A DNA stretch of 58,386 bases from Anaerolineales bacterium (GCA_030680155.1 JAUXWL010000307.1:1-58386); one strand, 5' to 3'; positions 1 through 10,099 are shown, counted from the stretch's first letter. Program-made: numbers and translations. Notes: generated by a model not told the origin, from the sequence alone.

Positions 1-258
1 TCGATGGGGACGCTCGAAGCTGCGAAAATGACAGGCGATTTGATCGCTCCCGTCAGCGGAACGATTGTGGCGCGCAACGATGCGACCGTCAGCAACCCTG
101 GCTTGGTCAATCAATCGCCCTACGCGGATGGCTGGATGGTGGTCATCAAACCCAGCGATTGGGAGAATGAATCAGCGCAATTGGTTTCTGGCGACGGCTT
201 GCCCGCGTGGGTGGAGGCGGAAGTGAAACGCTACAAAAGCCAGGGATGGATTGATTGA
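1..258 (+). CDS. Lipoyl-carrier protein, GcvH/LbpA type (5'-truncated)
   Basis: The reading frame is open from base 1, so the start lies outside the window and only the last 85 residues are seen. They match the core of glycine-cleavage H-type proteins: a lysine in the context EAAKM (codon 25-27), where lipoate would be attached, then APVSGTIV, a LVNQSPYADGW stretch and IKPSDW. The protein carries lipoate on a swinging arm in the cytoplasm. No glycine-cleavage genes follow; lipoate ligase and lipoyl synthase genes do. That context favours LbpA, the lipoate-binding protein of the sulfur-oxidising sHdr pathway, over GcvH. Family assignment is firm; LbpA rather than GcvH is inference from neighbours and needs the upstream genes. 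Confidence 0.8.
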   Translation, partial: SMGTLEAAKMTGDLIAPVSGTIVARNDATVSNPGLVNQSPYADGWMVVIKPSDWENESAQLVSGDGLPAWVEAEVKRYKSQGWID

Positions 259-271
259 TGAAGATGAGTAC

Positions 272-313
272 GGCAAGATTTATCTTGCCACTTACGCGCA
301 ACATGAATGTTGC
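272..313. repeat. Pair of short palindromes between genes
   Basis: Two adjacent perfect hairpins fill the gap between the carrier protein and the ligase: GGCAAGAT / ATCTTGCC (272-289) and GCAACAT / ATGTTGC (298-313). The same kind of module (GCAAnnn...nnnTTGC) recurs at 10108, 18110, 25878 and 36392. Confidence 0.7.
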
Positions 314-328
314 GGCACTGAGGCTTTT

Positions 329-1483
329 ATGAATTGGCGACTAATCACAGACGACAACGTATCCCCCTCCTTCGGTCTCGCGGCGGATGAGATTCTTGCC
401 CAACGCGTCGGGTTGAATTTGTCCCAGCCGACATTGCGTCTTTACACGTATCGTTCGCATTGCGCCTTGGTCGGGCGTTTTCAAAATGCCGAGAATGAAA
501 TTCGCGTGGACTATTGCCGCGAAAATGGAATCCCGATCAATCGCAGACCGACGGGCGGCGGCGCGATCATCATGGGCGCGGATCAACTCGGCGTGGCGCT
601 CACCATCCCTGGGCGTGGGGATGACTCCCTTCGACTAACCGCTCAGGGCGACGCTTATTCACACGCACGCGAGTTGATGAGCAACTTCTCCGAAGGTCTC
701 GTGCGCGGATTGAATCAACTCGGCGTGCAGGCGAGTTTCCGCCGCAAGAACGACATCGAAGTGGACGGCAAAAAACTCGTTGGGTTGGGCATTTATCGCG
801 CCCCATCTGGCGGGTTGTTGTTCCATGCCAGCATGTTGGTGGATTTGGACATCGCATTGATGCTGCGCGTGTTGAACACACCCTTCGAGAAAATTTCCGA
901 TAAAGAGATTGACACCGTTGCGGGACGAATAACGACGGTAAGAAGAGAATTGGAGAATTGGGTTGCGCTCGATGAAGTGCGGCGCGTCATTACCGACGGG
1001 TTTGCTGGCGCGTTCAACCTCAGCCTTGTCCACGCGGACGGTTTTACCCGCGACGAACTTGCCGACATTGCGAAATTGGAAAACGAAAAATATCTAACAG
1101 ACGATTGGGTCTATCAAACAACATCCGTGCCGGACAGCAATGGCTCGGCAAAAATCAAAACGGACGCGGGCTTGATCGATGTCAGTGTGACGATGGCGGG
1201 CGGGACGATCAAAGCCGCGTTCATCGGCGGCGATTTTTTCGCGGAAGAAAGCGCCGTCGCTGATTTGGAAGCGTCGTTGAGGTGGCACGCGAGTCAACCA
1301 GAGAAGGTCGCGGCGACGATCGGGAAAATCTTCCAGAGTAGAGAAAGCCAGTTTAACGGAATCAAGCCCGAGGTCATGATCGAGGCGGTGACGAAGGCAG
1401 TCTCACGCGCCCGTGTTGTGGAGAGTCAAATGCGCGCGGATCCGTACGGATGTTACGTCACGCCCGGAGGCGCGCATGCCTGA
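329..1483 (+). CDS. lplA: Lipoate-protein ligase with fused C-terminal domain, sLpl(AB) type
   Basis: This 384-residue protein would activate lipoate or octanoate with ATP and transfer it to the lysine of the carrier protein encoded just upstream. The catalytic domain shows RRPTGGGA at about residues 72-79 (acyl-AMP binding) and NDIEVDGKK at 141-149, which carries the usual lysine. A further domain of about 120 residues follows, as in ligases where LplA and LplB are one chain. The ATG at 329 was chosen because homology begins there and a GAGG lies upstream; the frame stays open further back to 251 without a better start. The stop overlaps the next gene by 8 bases, so the two are translationally coupled. 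The AB fusion next to LipS-type genes fits the sulfur-oxidation-specific sLpl. Confidence 0.85.
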   Translation: MNWRLITDDNVSPSFGLAADEILAQRVGLNLSQPTLRLYTYRSHCALVGRFQNAENEIRVDYCRENGIPINRRPTGGGAIIMGADQLGVALTIPGRGDDSLRLTAQGDAYSHARELMSNFSEGLVRGLNQLGVQASFRRKNDIEVDGKKLVGLGIYRAPSGGLLFHASMLVDLDIALMLRVLNTPFEKISDKEIDTVAGRITTVRRELENWVALDEVRRVITDGFAGAFNLSLVHADGFTRDELADIAKLENEKYLTDDWVYQTTSVPDSNGSAKIKTDAGLIDVSVTMAGGTIKAAFIGGDFFAEESAVADLEASLRWHASQPEKVAATIGKIFQSRESQFNGIKPEVMIEAVTKAVSRARVVESQMRADPYGCYVTPGGAHA

Positions 1484-2444
1484 GTTGATCCAGATCACGG
1501 AGCCGATCCGTTTGACGACGGAGGGGCTTGAAATCCTTCGCGCAAATTTTGGCGAGACGATCACCTTCCATGCGCCCGGGCTGAGAAAATACAAAACCGA
1601 CGAGTTCGACACGCAGAACGCGATTGAGTTCGCATCGATCAGTGTGACGGGGACGGCGTGCGCGTTGAGTTGCGAGCATTGCAAGACAAATGTGCTGCAC
1701 GGCATGGCAGATTTACGCCAACACAATGGCTCGCTGTTTGACCTGTGTGCTGACCTGGCGTCGAAGGGCGCGCGCGGCGTGTTGATCTCTGGCGGAAGCG
1801 ACAAGCAGGGGCGCGTGCCGCTGCTGCCGCATATCCATGATATGAAACGTGTGAAAAATGAATTGGGGCTGGCGATGCGAGTCCATACGGGCGTGCCCGA
1901 TGAACGGACGTGCGCCGCATTGGGCGAAGTTGGCATCGACGGCGCGATGATCGACGTGATTGGTCATCGCGATACGATGCGCGAGGTCTATCACCTCGAC
2001 TCTGATCCAGAGGATTATGAAAACTCGCTGGCGTGGTTGGAGCAGAATAACGTGCCGACCATTCCGCATATCATTCTCGGTCTGCACTTTGGGAAAATGC
2101 TCGGCGAGGATTACGCGCTTGAAATGATCCTGCGCCACCCGCCGAAGATTTTGGTGCTGGTGGTGCTCATGTCGCTGACAGGCACGCCGATGATGGGCGT
2201 GACCCCGCCGCCTTTGGAGGAGATCGGCGCGTTCTTTGAAAAGGCTCGCAAGGCGCTGCCCTCCACGCCTGTGATGTTGGGCTGCGCGCGCCCGATGGGA
2301 AATGTGAAAGTCGAGATCGACCGCCTGGCTGTGAATGCCGGTTTGAATGGCATCGCCTACCCCGCGAATGGAATCGTCGAATACGCGCGGCAAAATGGGT
2401 TGCAGCCGAAGTTTATCAATGCGTGTTGTGGAGTGACGTGGTAA
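1476..2444 (+). CDS. Radical SAM protein, LipS1/LipS2-type lipoyl synthase component
   Basis: A 322-residue radical SAM enzyme. The cluster-binding motif CX3CX2C is at residues 62, 66 and 69 (CALSCEHC), followed by a GGSDKQG glycine motif for S-adenosylmethionine. In archaea and sulfur oxidisers two such proteins, LipS1 and LipS2, act together to insert the two sulfur atoms into octanoyl groups, replacing LipA. The gene sits between two ligase genes and next to a second radical SAM gene, the arrangement expected for that pathway. The start at 1476 has a strong GGAGG six bases upstream and overlaps the ligase stop. I cannot tell from sequence alone which of the pair is LipS1. A different sulfur-insertion or methylthiolation role is possible but less likely given context. 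Confidence 0.75.
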   Translation: MPELIQITEPIRLTTEGLEILRANFGETITFHAPGLRKYKTDEFDTQNAIEFASISVTGTACALSCEHCKTNVLHGMADLRQHNGSLFDLCADLASKGARGVLISGGSDKQGRVPLLPHIHDMKRVKNELGLAMRVHTGVPDERTCAALGEVGIDGAMIDVIGHRDTMREVYHLDSDPEDYENSLAWLEQNNVPTIPHIILGLHFGKMLGEDYALEMILRHPPKILVLVVLMSLTGTPMMGVTPPPLEEIGAFFEKARKALPSTPVMLGCARPMGNVKVEIDRLAVNAGLNGIAYPANGIVEYARQNGLQPKFINACCGVTW

Positions 2445-2453
2445 TTTATTTTC

Positions 2454-2509
2454 CGCGTAGTGGACGCTCTCTAGCATCCACATTGGCGTTAGAGAACGCC
2501 AATTACGCG
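2454..2509. repeat. Outer stem enclosing two hairpins, TAGAGA family
   Basis: An outer stem CGCGTA (2454-2459) / TACGCG (2504-2509) encloses two hairpins: TGGACGC / GCATCCA (2461-2480, one mismatch, loop TCTCTA) and TTGGCGTT / AACGCCAA (2483-2502, loop AGAG). The same architecture and loops recur at 25258-25311 and 42258-42319, with a partial copy at 20375. It ends 15 bases before the next start codon, abutting the ribosome binding site. Confidence 0.75.
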
Positions 2510-2524
2510 TAAACAGGAGACCTC

Positions 2525-3661
2525 ATGGCAAAAGTAACTGTACCGTCTGACCTGCAAGATGAGAAATTCAATATCAGCCCCGATTACGTCCGCATCAGCA
2601 TGGCGGCGGCGATTGAACTTGGGTTGAAGCCTGGGCGAATCAATCGCTGTAACTGCAACTGCATCAACCTTCTGCAAAATTATCCCGAAGGCTGTTATGC
2701 CAACTGCACCTACTGCGGACTCGCCCGCGAGCGTCCAGGCACACCAGAAGAGAACACGTTCATCCGTGTGGCGTGGCCTCTGTATCAAACGGATTTGGTT
2801 GCGGAAAAGATCGCCGAACGCGAAGCCAATGGCGGAGTCGGACGCGTGTGCATTTCGCAGGTGCAGGATCATCGCGCCTATGAAGATCTGGTGGATATGG
2901 TCCGCCGTGTGAAGAAACCCGCGCCGCAGGTTCCCATGTCCGCTTTGGTGAGCGCAACCACGCTTAATGAAGAACGCCTGCGCGTCCTCAAAGAAGCAGG
3001 CGTGGATATCATCGGCGTCGGGTTGGATGCGGTGACGGAGGAACTCTTTGAAGAGACTCGCGGACGCGGCACGAAGGGACCCCATAATTGGGAGTATCAC
3101 TGGCGCATCGTCCGCGCCGCGCGCGATATTTACGGCGCGATGAAGGTCAACTGTCACATTATCGTTGGGCTTGGCGAAACGGACAGAGAACTGGTGGACA
3201 TGTTCTATCAACTGAAAGAGGAGCAGATCGCAGGATATTTATTCTCGTTCAACCCCGAACCTGGGACGGTAATGCAGGATTTGTCCCGCTCGCCCATTCA
3301 TCGGATGCGACGGATTCAACTGGTGAAGCATCTAATCGAGAATCAAGAATTATCCCGCGAAGCGTTGACCTTCGATGCCGATGGCAGCATCTCCCGTCTC
3401 GATGCTCCCGAAACGATGGTGGAAATCGCTGTCAACACAGGCATGCCTTTTATGACCAATGGCTGCCCCGACCGCGCGGGTGAAGTGGCGTGCAACCGCC
3501 CGTATGGTTCCTACCGCCCCGGCGAGGAATATCGTGACTATCCCTTCCAGCCGAACGCAAATGACCTGATCGTCATTCGCCAGCAGATGAAGCTGGAAGA
3601 GGTGTGGGCGAATCTCAATTCTCCCATCTCCAGTTATTCCCTGCCCGTCATCCCCGCCTAA
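2525..3661 (+). CDS. BioB-like radical SAM protein, LipS1/LipS2-type lipoyl synthase component
   Basis: This 378-residue protein has the CX3CX2C radical SAM motif at residues 57, 61 and 64 (CYANCTYC), in a BioB-like setting with GLARERPG and, further on, a barrel resembling biotin synthase. An extra cysteine group (CNCNC, residues 42-46) precedes the motif and could hold the auxiliary cluster that is sacrificed as sulfur donor. With the preceding radical SAM gene it would form the two-protein lipoyl synthase that builds lipoate on the carrier protein. A clear AGGAGA lies before the ATG. The next ligase gene follows after 34 bases. Automatic annotation would probably call it biotin synthase, but no biotin gene is near. 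The LipS role is inferred from motif plus neighbours. Confidence 0.75.
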   Translation: MAKVTVPSDLQDEKFNISPDYVRISMAAAIELGLKPGRINRCNCNCINLLQNYPEGCYANCTYCGLARERPGTPEENTFIRVAWPLYQTDLVAEKIAEREANGGVGRVCISQVQDHRAYEDLVDMVRRVKKPAPQVPMSALVSATTLNEERLRVLKEAGVDIIGVGLDAVTEELFEETRGRGTKGPHNWEYHWRIVRAARDIYGAMKVNCHIIVGLGETDRELVDMFYQLKEEQIAGYLFSFNPEPGTVMQDLSRSPIHRMRRIQLVKHLIENQELSREALTFDADGSISRLDAPETMVEIAVNTGMPFMTNGCPDRAGEVACNRPYGSYRPGEEYRDYPFQPNANDLIVIRQQMKLEEVWANLNSPISSYSLPVIPA

Positions 3662-3695
3662 TCACTGATCACTGATTACTGATTACTGATTACTG
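3662..3695. repeat. Tandem ACTGATT heptamer tract before a start codon
   Basis: The whole gap between two coding regions consists of ACTGAT(C/T) units, and the last unit supplies the A of the ATG start at 3696. There is no ribosome binding site. The complementary form (CAGTNATCAGT) occurs inside the molybdoenzyme gene at 8123-8165. Confidence 0.75.
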
Positions 3696-4703
3696 ATGAA
3701 CTCCATCCGCCTCCTCAATCTCGGACTTATCTCGCCGTTGCAAACGCAAGCGATGTATCACGCGCTGGCAGAGCGCATGACCGTGGATTCAACCGACACC
3801 ATCATCCTCTGCCGCCCGTCCGCGCCGTATCTTTGCCTTGGGTATCACCAGGTTTTCGAGAACACGTTTGACAAAGAAGAGTGCGCGCGGCGCGGCTTGC
3901 CAGTTCTTCGCCGCAGGCTCGGCGGCGGCGCTACCTATCTGGATGAAAACCAGATTTTCTACCAGTGCATTTTTCACCACTCGCGCATGCCCGCCATGCT
4001 CAAGGACATTTACGCTTCGACCTTGTCCGCGCCCGTCAACACCTTGAAGAAACTCGGTCTCAATGCCGAACTGCGCGACACGAACGAAATCGAAGTGGAC
4101 GGCAAACGCATCGCTGGAACAGGCGGCGGACGGATCGGTGAAGCGTGTGTTGTAGTGGGCAACCTGCTATTTGATTTTGACTTTGAATCCATGACATCCG
4201 TGTGGCGAACGCCCTCCTTCTCTTTTCGATGGCTTGCTGAAAAAGCATTGCGCCAGCAGCTTATGACTCTCGATCAACTTGCGATAACCGCTTCGCCAGA
4301 GGAAATTACAGGGATGTTGATCGACGATTTTTCTAGAGCCTTCAACCGTCCTGTGCAAACGGACACATTGACCGCCGAAGAAATCGAATCCGCAAACAAA
4401 GCGGCGCAGGAACTGATCTCGGATGAATTCCTGTCGTTGCACAAGGAACGTGAAATCCCCACCCCAATGCGTACCTTGAAAATTTCAGCGCGCGCTTTTA
4501 TCCATGCAGGAGAAACTCACGTGAACGGCTATGACGTGCGCGGAAGTTTCTGGCTCTCACAGGATGTCATTCAGATGGCGAAACTGGAATCGAATCCAGC
4601 GTATGAATGGCAAACCGCCGAGGAAAAATTATGCGGCATCCTTTTCAAGGAATGGCAGGAACAAATCCATGCTCACTTTTCCAACGAGACCATCTTATCG
4701 TAA
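3696..4703 (+). CDS. Second lipoate/octanoate ligase or transferase family protein
   Basis: A 335-residue protein of the biotin/lipoate ligase fold. It shows RRRLGGGAT at residues 72-80 and NEIEVDGKR at 130-138 with the catalytic lysine, then an extra C-terminal domain of about 80 residues. It is clearly paralogous to the ligase at 329 but diverged. It could be the octanoyltransferase (LipM/LipL-like) supplying octanoyl groups for the two radical SAM proteins, while the first ligase uses free lipoate; that division of labour is inference. The start codon is preceded by a tandem repeat and lacks a ribosome binding site, so translation may depend on coupling with the upstream gene. The following gene begins 9 bases after the stop. 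Confidence 0.8.
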   Translation: MNSIRLLNLGLISPLQTQAMYHALAERMTVDSTDTIILCRPSAPYLCLGYHQVFENTFDKEECARRGLPVLRRRLGGGATYLDENQIFYQCIFHHSRMPAMLKDIYASTLSAPVNTLKKLGLNAELRDTNEIEVDGKRIAGTGGGRIGEACVVVGNLLFDFDFESMTSVWRTPSFSFRWLAEKALRQQLMTLDQLAITASPEEITGMLIDDFSRAFNRPVQTDTLTAEEIESANKAAQELISDEFLSLHKEREIPTPMRTLKISARAFIHAGETHVNGYDVRGSFWLSQDVIQMAKLESNPAYEWQTAEEKLCGILFKEWQEQIHAHFSNETILS

Positions 4704-4712
4704 GGACACTTC

Positions 4713-6350
<1,638 letters not shown>

Positions 6351-6364
6351 TAAGGAAATGTACC

Positions 6365-6985
6365 GTGATCACATTTACCTTTGCTGGCGATGAATCTGGA
6401 GATACGAGTTTTAACTTTGAGAAAGGCGCGTCTAGATATTTTGTAATAACCGTCATTGCCACGCCATCCCCCGAAGATTTGCGTGATTTGCTTGAAAAGC
6501 TACGCCACGAATCAGGGCTGGCTCAAAATTACGAATTTGGTTTTCGCAAACTTTCGGCGGAACGATTGCGCAATCGGGTCTTCACAGCGCTATCGCAAGC
6601 GGATTTTGACGCATGGGCTATTCTCGTTGACAAGGCGAAATTGGCTGAAGCATACAAAGGTATGTCAGGATTGGATTTTTATCTTTATTTTGTAACGGAA
6701 TTGATTGCGCGCATCCCCAGTGAAAAACGCGCAGGCGGCACGTTGATATTGGATCAGTATGGTTATCCCGACCAGACAAAGGAAGAACTCAAGCGTATTT
6801 TAAAGGCGCGCAACATTGCGCACGGTTTTCGCCGCATTTCAATTCGCCGTTCGCAAAGCGAGCCATTGATTCAAATTGCCGATTTGATTGCAGGCGCGAT
6901 CTGGCGGCGTGACACGCATAACGATACTGGCGCTTATGAGACGATTGAAAGAAAAATCAAAAAAATGTTGTTGTATGGTAATTAA
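6365..6985 (+). CDS. DUF3800 domain protein
   Basis: A 206-residue protein with the DUF3800 signature: an N-terminal DESGDT acidic motif (residues 9-14) and a C-terminal QIADLIAGAIWR motif. The family has an RNase H-like fold with acidic active-site residues and is often found in mobile or defence settings; its substrate is unknown. It begins with GTG, preceded by AAGGAA, 14 bases after the NrfD fusion. It lies between two subunits of one enzyme complex, which is odd and suggests later insertion. Its AT content is visibly higher than that of the genes on either side. Confidence 0.8.
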   Translation: MITFTFAGDESGDTSFNFEKGASRYFVITVIATPSPEDLRDLLEKLRHESGLAQNYEFGFRKLSAERLRNRVFTALSQADFDAWAILVDKAKLAEAYKGMSGLDFYLYFVTELIARIPSEKRAGGTLILDQYGYPDQTKEELKRILKARNIAHGFRRISIRRSQSEPLIQIADLIAGAIWRRDTHNDTGAYETIERKIKKMLLYGN

Positions 6986-6991
6986 AGCCAA

Positions 6992-7066
6992 CCTGCCTCG
7001 CTATCCCGATCCATCACGTGTAGATGGGGGCAGGTCGCCACAGTCGGCGACTCTTCGCGAGGCAGG
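6992..7066. repeat. 75-bp structured palindrome, outer stem with two hairpins
   Basis: CCTGCCTCGC (6992-7001) pairs perfectly with GCGAGGCAGG (7057-7066). Inside are CCATC / GATGG (about 7011-7027) and GTCGCC / GGCGAC (7034-7051). The fold would be a three-way junction. It lies just after the DUF3800 gene. About 115 bases of AT-rich sequence with no recognised feature separate it from the next gene. Confidence 0.55.
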
Positions 7067-7183
7067 AAAGTCTTTCGACTTTTATGCTTACATTATACTG
7101 ATTTTTACTCTCAGACTCAAGCCAAATGTTCACGTAAAATGTAATTTGTATCTCATAACCTGACACCTGGAACCTGACACCCT

Positions 7184-10099
7184 ATGAAAAAAATCCCTCA
7201 AACCTCCGCAGGCACCGCCCTCCCGCAATTTGCGGCATCCGACCGCAAGCCCATCAAACTGACCGAAGTCGTCCACCCCGATGGGCGCATCAGCCAGTAT
7301 CCCCCGTCCGATGTGTGGGATGACTGGGTTGAATGGGATGGCAAGGAGTGGCCCAAGAAAGTTGCGCGGCGATACACGCTCGTGCCGACTGTTTGCTTCA
7401 ACTGCGAATCCGCCTGCGGACTTCTCGCCTACGTGGACAAGGACACCTACGAGATTCGCAAGTTCGAAGGCAACCCCGTCCACCCTGGCTCGCGCGGACG
7501 CAACTGTGCGAAAGGTCCCGCCACGCATAACCAAGTCTATGACCCCGAAAGAATTCTTTATCCTTTGAAAAGAGTCGGCAAACGCGGCGAAGGCAAATGG
7601 GAACGCATCTCTTGGGAGCAAGCGTTGACCGAGATCGCCGAGAAAATGCGTGAGAGCAAATTACGCCGCCCGAATGGGATCGTCTATCACGTTGGGCGTC
7701 CTGGCGAAGATGGGTACACCAACCGCATCGTCCAAACCTGGGGCATGGACGGGCACAACAGCCATACCAATATCTGCTCATCATCTGCGCGGGCGGGCTA
7801 TAACTTCTGGCTCGGGCAGGATCGTCCCAGCCCCGATTACGCCAATGCGCGAGTCATCCTGCTCATTTCCAGCCACCTCGAAACGGGACATTACTTCAAC
7901 CCGCACGCGCAAAGAATCATCGAAGCCAAAACGGATGGCGCAAAACTCATCACCTTCGACCCGCGTCTGAGTAACACCGCATCGATGAGCGATGTCTGGC
8001 TTCCCACCTGGCCTGGCAGTGAAAATACCATTTTGCTTGCCATTGCGAATCATCTGATTCAGAATGATTTGTATAACAAAGACTTCATGCGGAAATGGGT
8101 CAACTGGAAGGAAACGCTGAATGCAGTGGTCAGTGGTCAGTTATCAGTGAACAGTGAGCAGTTGCGTGACGAAATACGCGCCACGCGCCACGCCCCACGT
8201 TTTGAAAACTTCGACCGCCTCCTCAAAGATTTATACAGCGAATACACCTTTGAACGCGCCGCCGAAGAATCGCAGGTTCCCATCGAGCGCATTCAGGAAA
8301 CCGCAAAATATATAGCCAATTGCGAAGGCAAACTTGCCACGCATGTCTGGCGCAGCGCCAGCGTTGGCAACCTCGGCGGATGGCAAGTCGCGCGTTGCAT
8401 CTTCTTCCTCAATGTTCTCACTGGCAGTGTCGGCAACAAGGGCGGCACCTCCATGACGGGTTGGAATAAATTTGTGCCCAAGCCGTTCAAGGGCGCGCCC
8501 GCTCCCCAAACGTGGAACGAACTGCATTACCCAATCGAATATCCGCTCGCACATTATGAGATGTCCATTTTGTTACCGCACATGCTCGAAGAAGGTCGCG
8601 GCGATATTGACGTTTATTTCACGCGCGTCTACAACCCGATGTGGGTCAACCCCGACGGCTTCATGTGGCTCAAGGCGCTCAAGGATGAATCGAAAATCAA
8701 ATGCTACGTCGCGCTCACGCCCACGTGGAATGAAACCGCATGGTTCGCGGATTATGTTTTGCCCACGGGTCACGGACCCGAGCGTCACGACCTGATGAGT
8801 CAGGAAACGCACGCGGGGCAGTGGATCGCGTTCCGCCAGCCTGTGCGCCGCGTTGCGATGGAACGCGCGGGCCTGAAAGTGGATTTCACCTATCAAGCCA
8901 ACCCTGGCGAAGTGTGGGAGGAGAACGAGTTTTGGATTCAACTCTCCGCCAAGATGGACCCCGACGGTTCGCTCGGCATTCGTCAGTGGTTCGAGTCGCC
9001 GTATCGCAAGGGCGAGATCATCACTGTCGAAGAATACTATCAATGGATTTTTGAAAACTCCGTGCCTGGTTTGCCAGAAGCCGCCGCAAAAGAAGGACTG
9101 ACTCCGCTGGCATACATGCGCAAGTATGGCGTGTTTGAAGTGAAGAAGGAGAATTATTCTCCCTTCGACAAAACGCTTCAGACTCAGCCCGAAACTGGAT
9201 TCCGTTTCGATGAGCATGATCGCGCCTTAGACTCTTCTGGCGCGGTAGTCGGTCTCAAAGTGGACGATCATGTTAAGGCGGGCTTCGACACGCCCAGCAA
9301 AAAACTCGAATTCTTCAGCGCCACGCTCGCGGACTGGGGCTGGTCTGAAAAAGAAAACGTCATCCCGTGGACGGTGAAGAGTCACGTTCACCCCGATACC
9401 ATTGACCGCTCCAAAGGCGAGATGATCCTGTTGCCCAACTTCCGTTTGCCTACGTTGATTCACACGCGCAGTGCAAATGCGAAATGGCTGGTTGAAATCT
9501 CGCACAAAAATCCCATCTGGATGAATCCCGAAGATGCGCAGCGCTTTGGGCTTGAAACAGGCGACCTCGCCAAAGTCGAAACCGAGATCGGTCATTTCGT
9601 AGATTCGGTCTGGGTCACCGAAGGGATCAAGCCCGGCATCATTGCCATCAGTCATCACCTGGGACGCTGGCGCTTGAATGAAGATAAAGGCGTGAACAAA
9701 GGTTCATCCAACCTCGTTGAACTCAACGACGACGGCAAAGGCGGATTCCTCATGCGCGTCATCCACGGCGCAAAGGCTTGGGAATCCTCCGACCCCGACA
9801 CCAGCCGCATCTGGTGGAGCAACGTCGGCGTGAACCAAAACCTCGCGCACGCCGTCCACCCCGACCCCATCAGCGGAGTCCACTGCTGGCTGCAAAAGGT
9901 GATGAGTATTCGCAAAGCAGACCCCGGCGAAAAAGCAGGCGACCTCTTCGTGGACACGAACAAATCCATGGAAAAATACCGCGAGTGGCTGGCCATGACT
10001 CGCCCCGCCGATAAAGTTAGCCCCGATGGCAATCGCAGACCGTATTGGCTGGCGCGTCCGTTGAAGCCTGTCAAAGAAGCGTATAAGTTGCCGAAGTAG
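7184..10099 (+). CDS. Molybdopterin oxidoreductase catalytic subunit, SoeA-like
   Basis: A 971-residue molybdopterin/tungsten oxidoreductase of the DMSO-reductase family. The N-terminal [4Fe-4S] site is visible: cysteines 71, 74 and 78 (CFNCESAC) and 108 (NCAKG). There is no twin-arginine signal, so the enzyme should stay in the cytoplasm. Size, lack of a Tat signal and the fused FeS/NrfD partner upstream fit SoeA, which oxidises sulfite to sulfate and passes electrons to quinone. Sulfite is the product of the sHdr pathway suggested by the lipoate genes in the same operon. Residues about 314-340 are a low-complexity insertion made of CAGTNATCAGT-like repeats, in frame. No clear ribosome binding site precedes the ATG. 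The substrate is inferred; other members of the family reduce polysulfide, thiosulfate or tetrathionate. Confidence 0.8.
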   Translation: MKKIPQTSAGTALPQFAASDRKPIKLTEVVHPDGRISQYPPSDVWDDWVEWDGKEWPKKVARRYTLVPTVCFNCESACGLLAYVDKDTYEIRKFEGNPVHPGSRGRNCAKGPATHNQVYDPERILYPLKRVGKRGEGKWERISWEQALTEIAEKMRESKLRRPNGIVYHVGRPGEDGYTNRIVQTWGMDGHNSHTNICSSSARAGYNFWLGQDRPSPDYANARVILLISSHLETGHYFNPHAQRIIEAKTDGAKLITFDPRLSNTASMSDVWLPTWPGSENTILLAIANHLIQNDLYNKDFMRKWVNWKETLNAVVSGQLSVNSEQLRDEIRATRHAPRFENFDRLLKDLYSEYTFERAAEESQVPIERIQETAKYIANCEGKLATHVWRSASVGNLGGWQVARCIFFLNVLTGSVGNKGGTSMTGWNKFVPKPFKGAPAPQTWNELHYPIEYPLAHYEMSILLPHMLEEGRGDIDVYFTRVYNPMWVNPDGFMWLKALKDESKIKCYVALTPTWNETAWFADYVLPTGHGPERHDLMSQETHAGQWIAFRQPVRRVAMERAGLKVDFTYQANPGEVWEENEFWIQLSAKMDPDGSLGIRQWFESPYRKGEIITVEEYYQWIFENSVPGLPEAAAKEGLTPLAYMRKYGVFEVKKENYSPFDKTLQTQPETGFRFDEHDRALDSSGAVVGLKVDDHVKAGFDTPSKKLEFFSATLADWGWSEKENVIPWTVKSHVHPDTIDRSKGEMILLPNFRLPTLIHTRSANAKWLVEISHKNPIWMNPEDAQRFGLETGDLAKVETEIGHFVDSVWVTEGIKPGIIAISHHLGRWRLNEDKGVNKGSSNLVELNDDGKGGFLMRVIHGAKAWESSDPDTSRIWWSNVGVNQNLAHAVHPDPISGVHCWLQKVMSIRKADPGEKAGDLFVDTNKSMEKYREWLAMTRPADKVSPDGNRRPYWLARPLKPVKEAYKLPK

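Noticed and set aside
1-258. Glycine cleavage H protein with its own operon
   Set aside because: Not excluded, but no gcv gene is visible and the downstream genes are lipoate genes; listed as carrier of either type.
1713-2483. Minus-strand frame of 256 codons across the first radical SAM gene
   Set aside because: Histidine/arginine-rich shadow sequence; the plus strand holds the CX3CX2C motif and a strong ribosome binding site.
2525-3661. Biotin synthase
   Set aside because: BioB-like fold, but no biotin genes are near and ligases for lipoate flank it.
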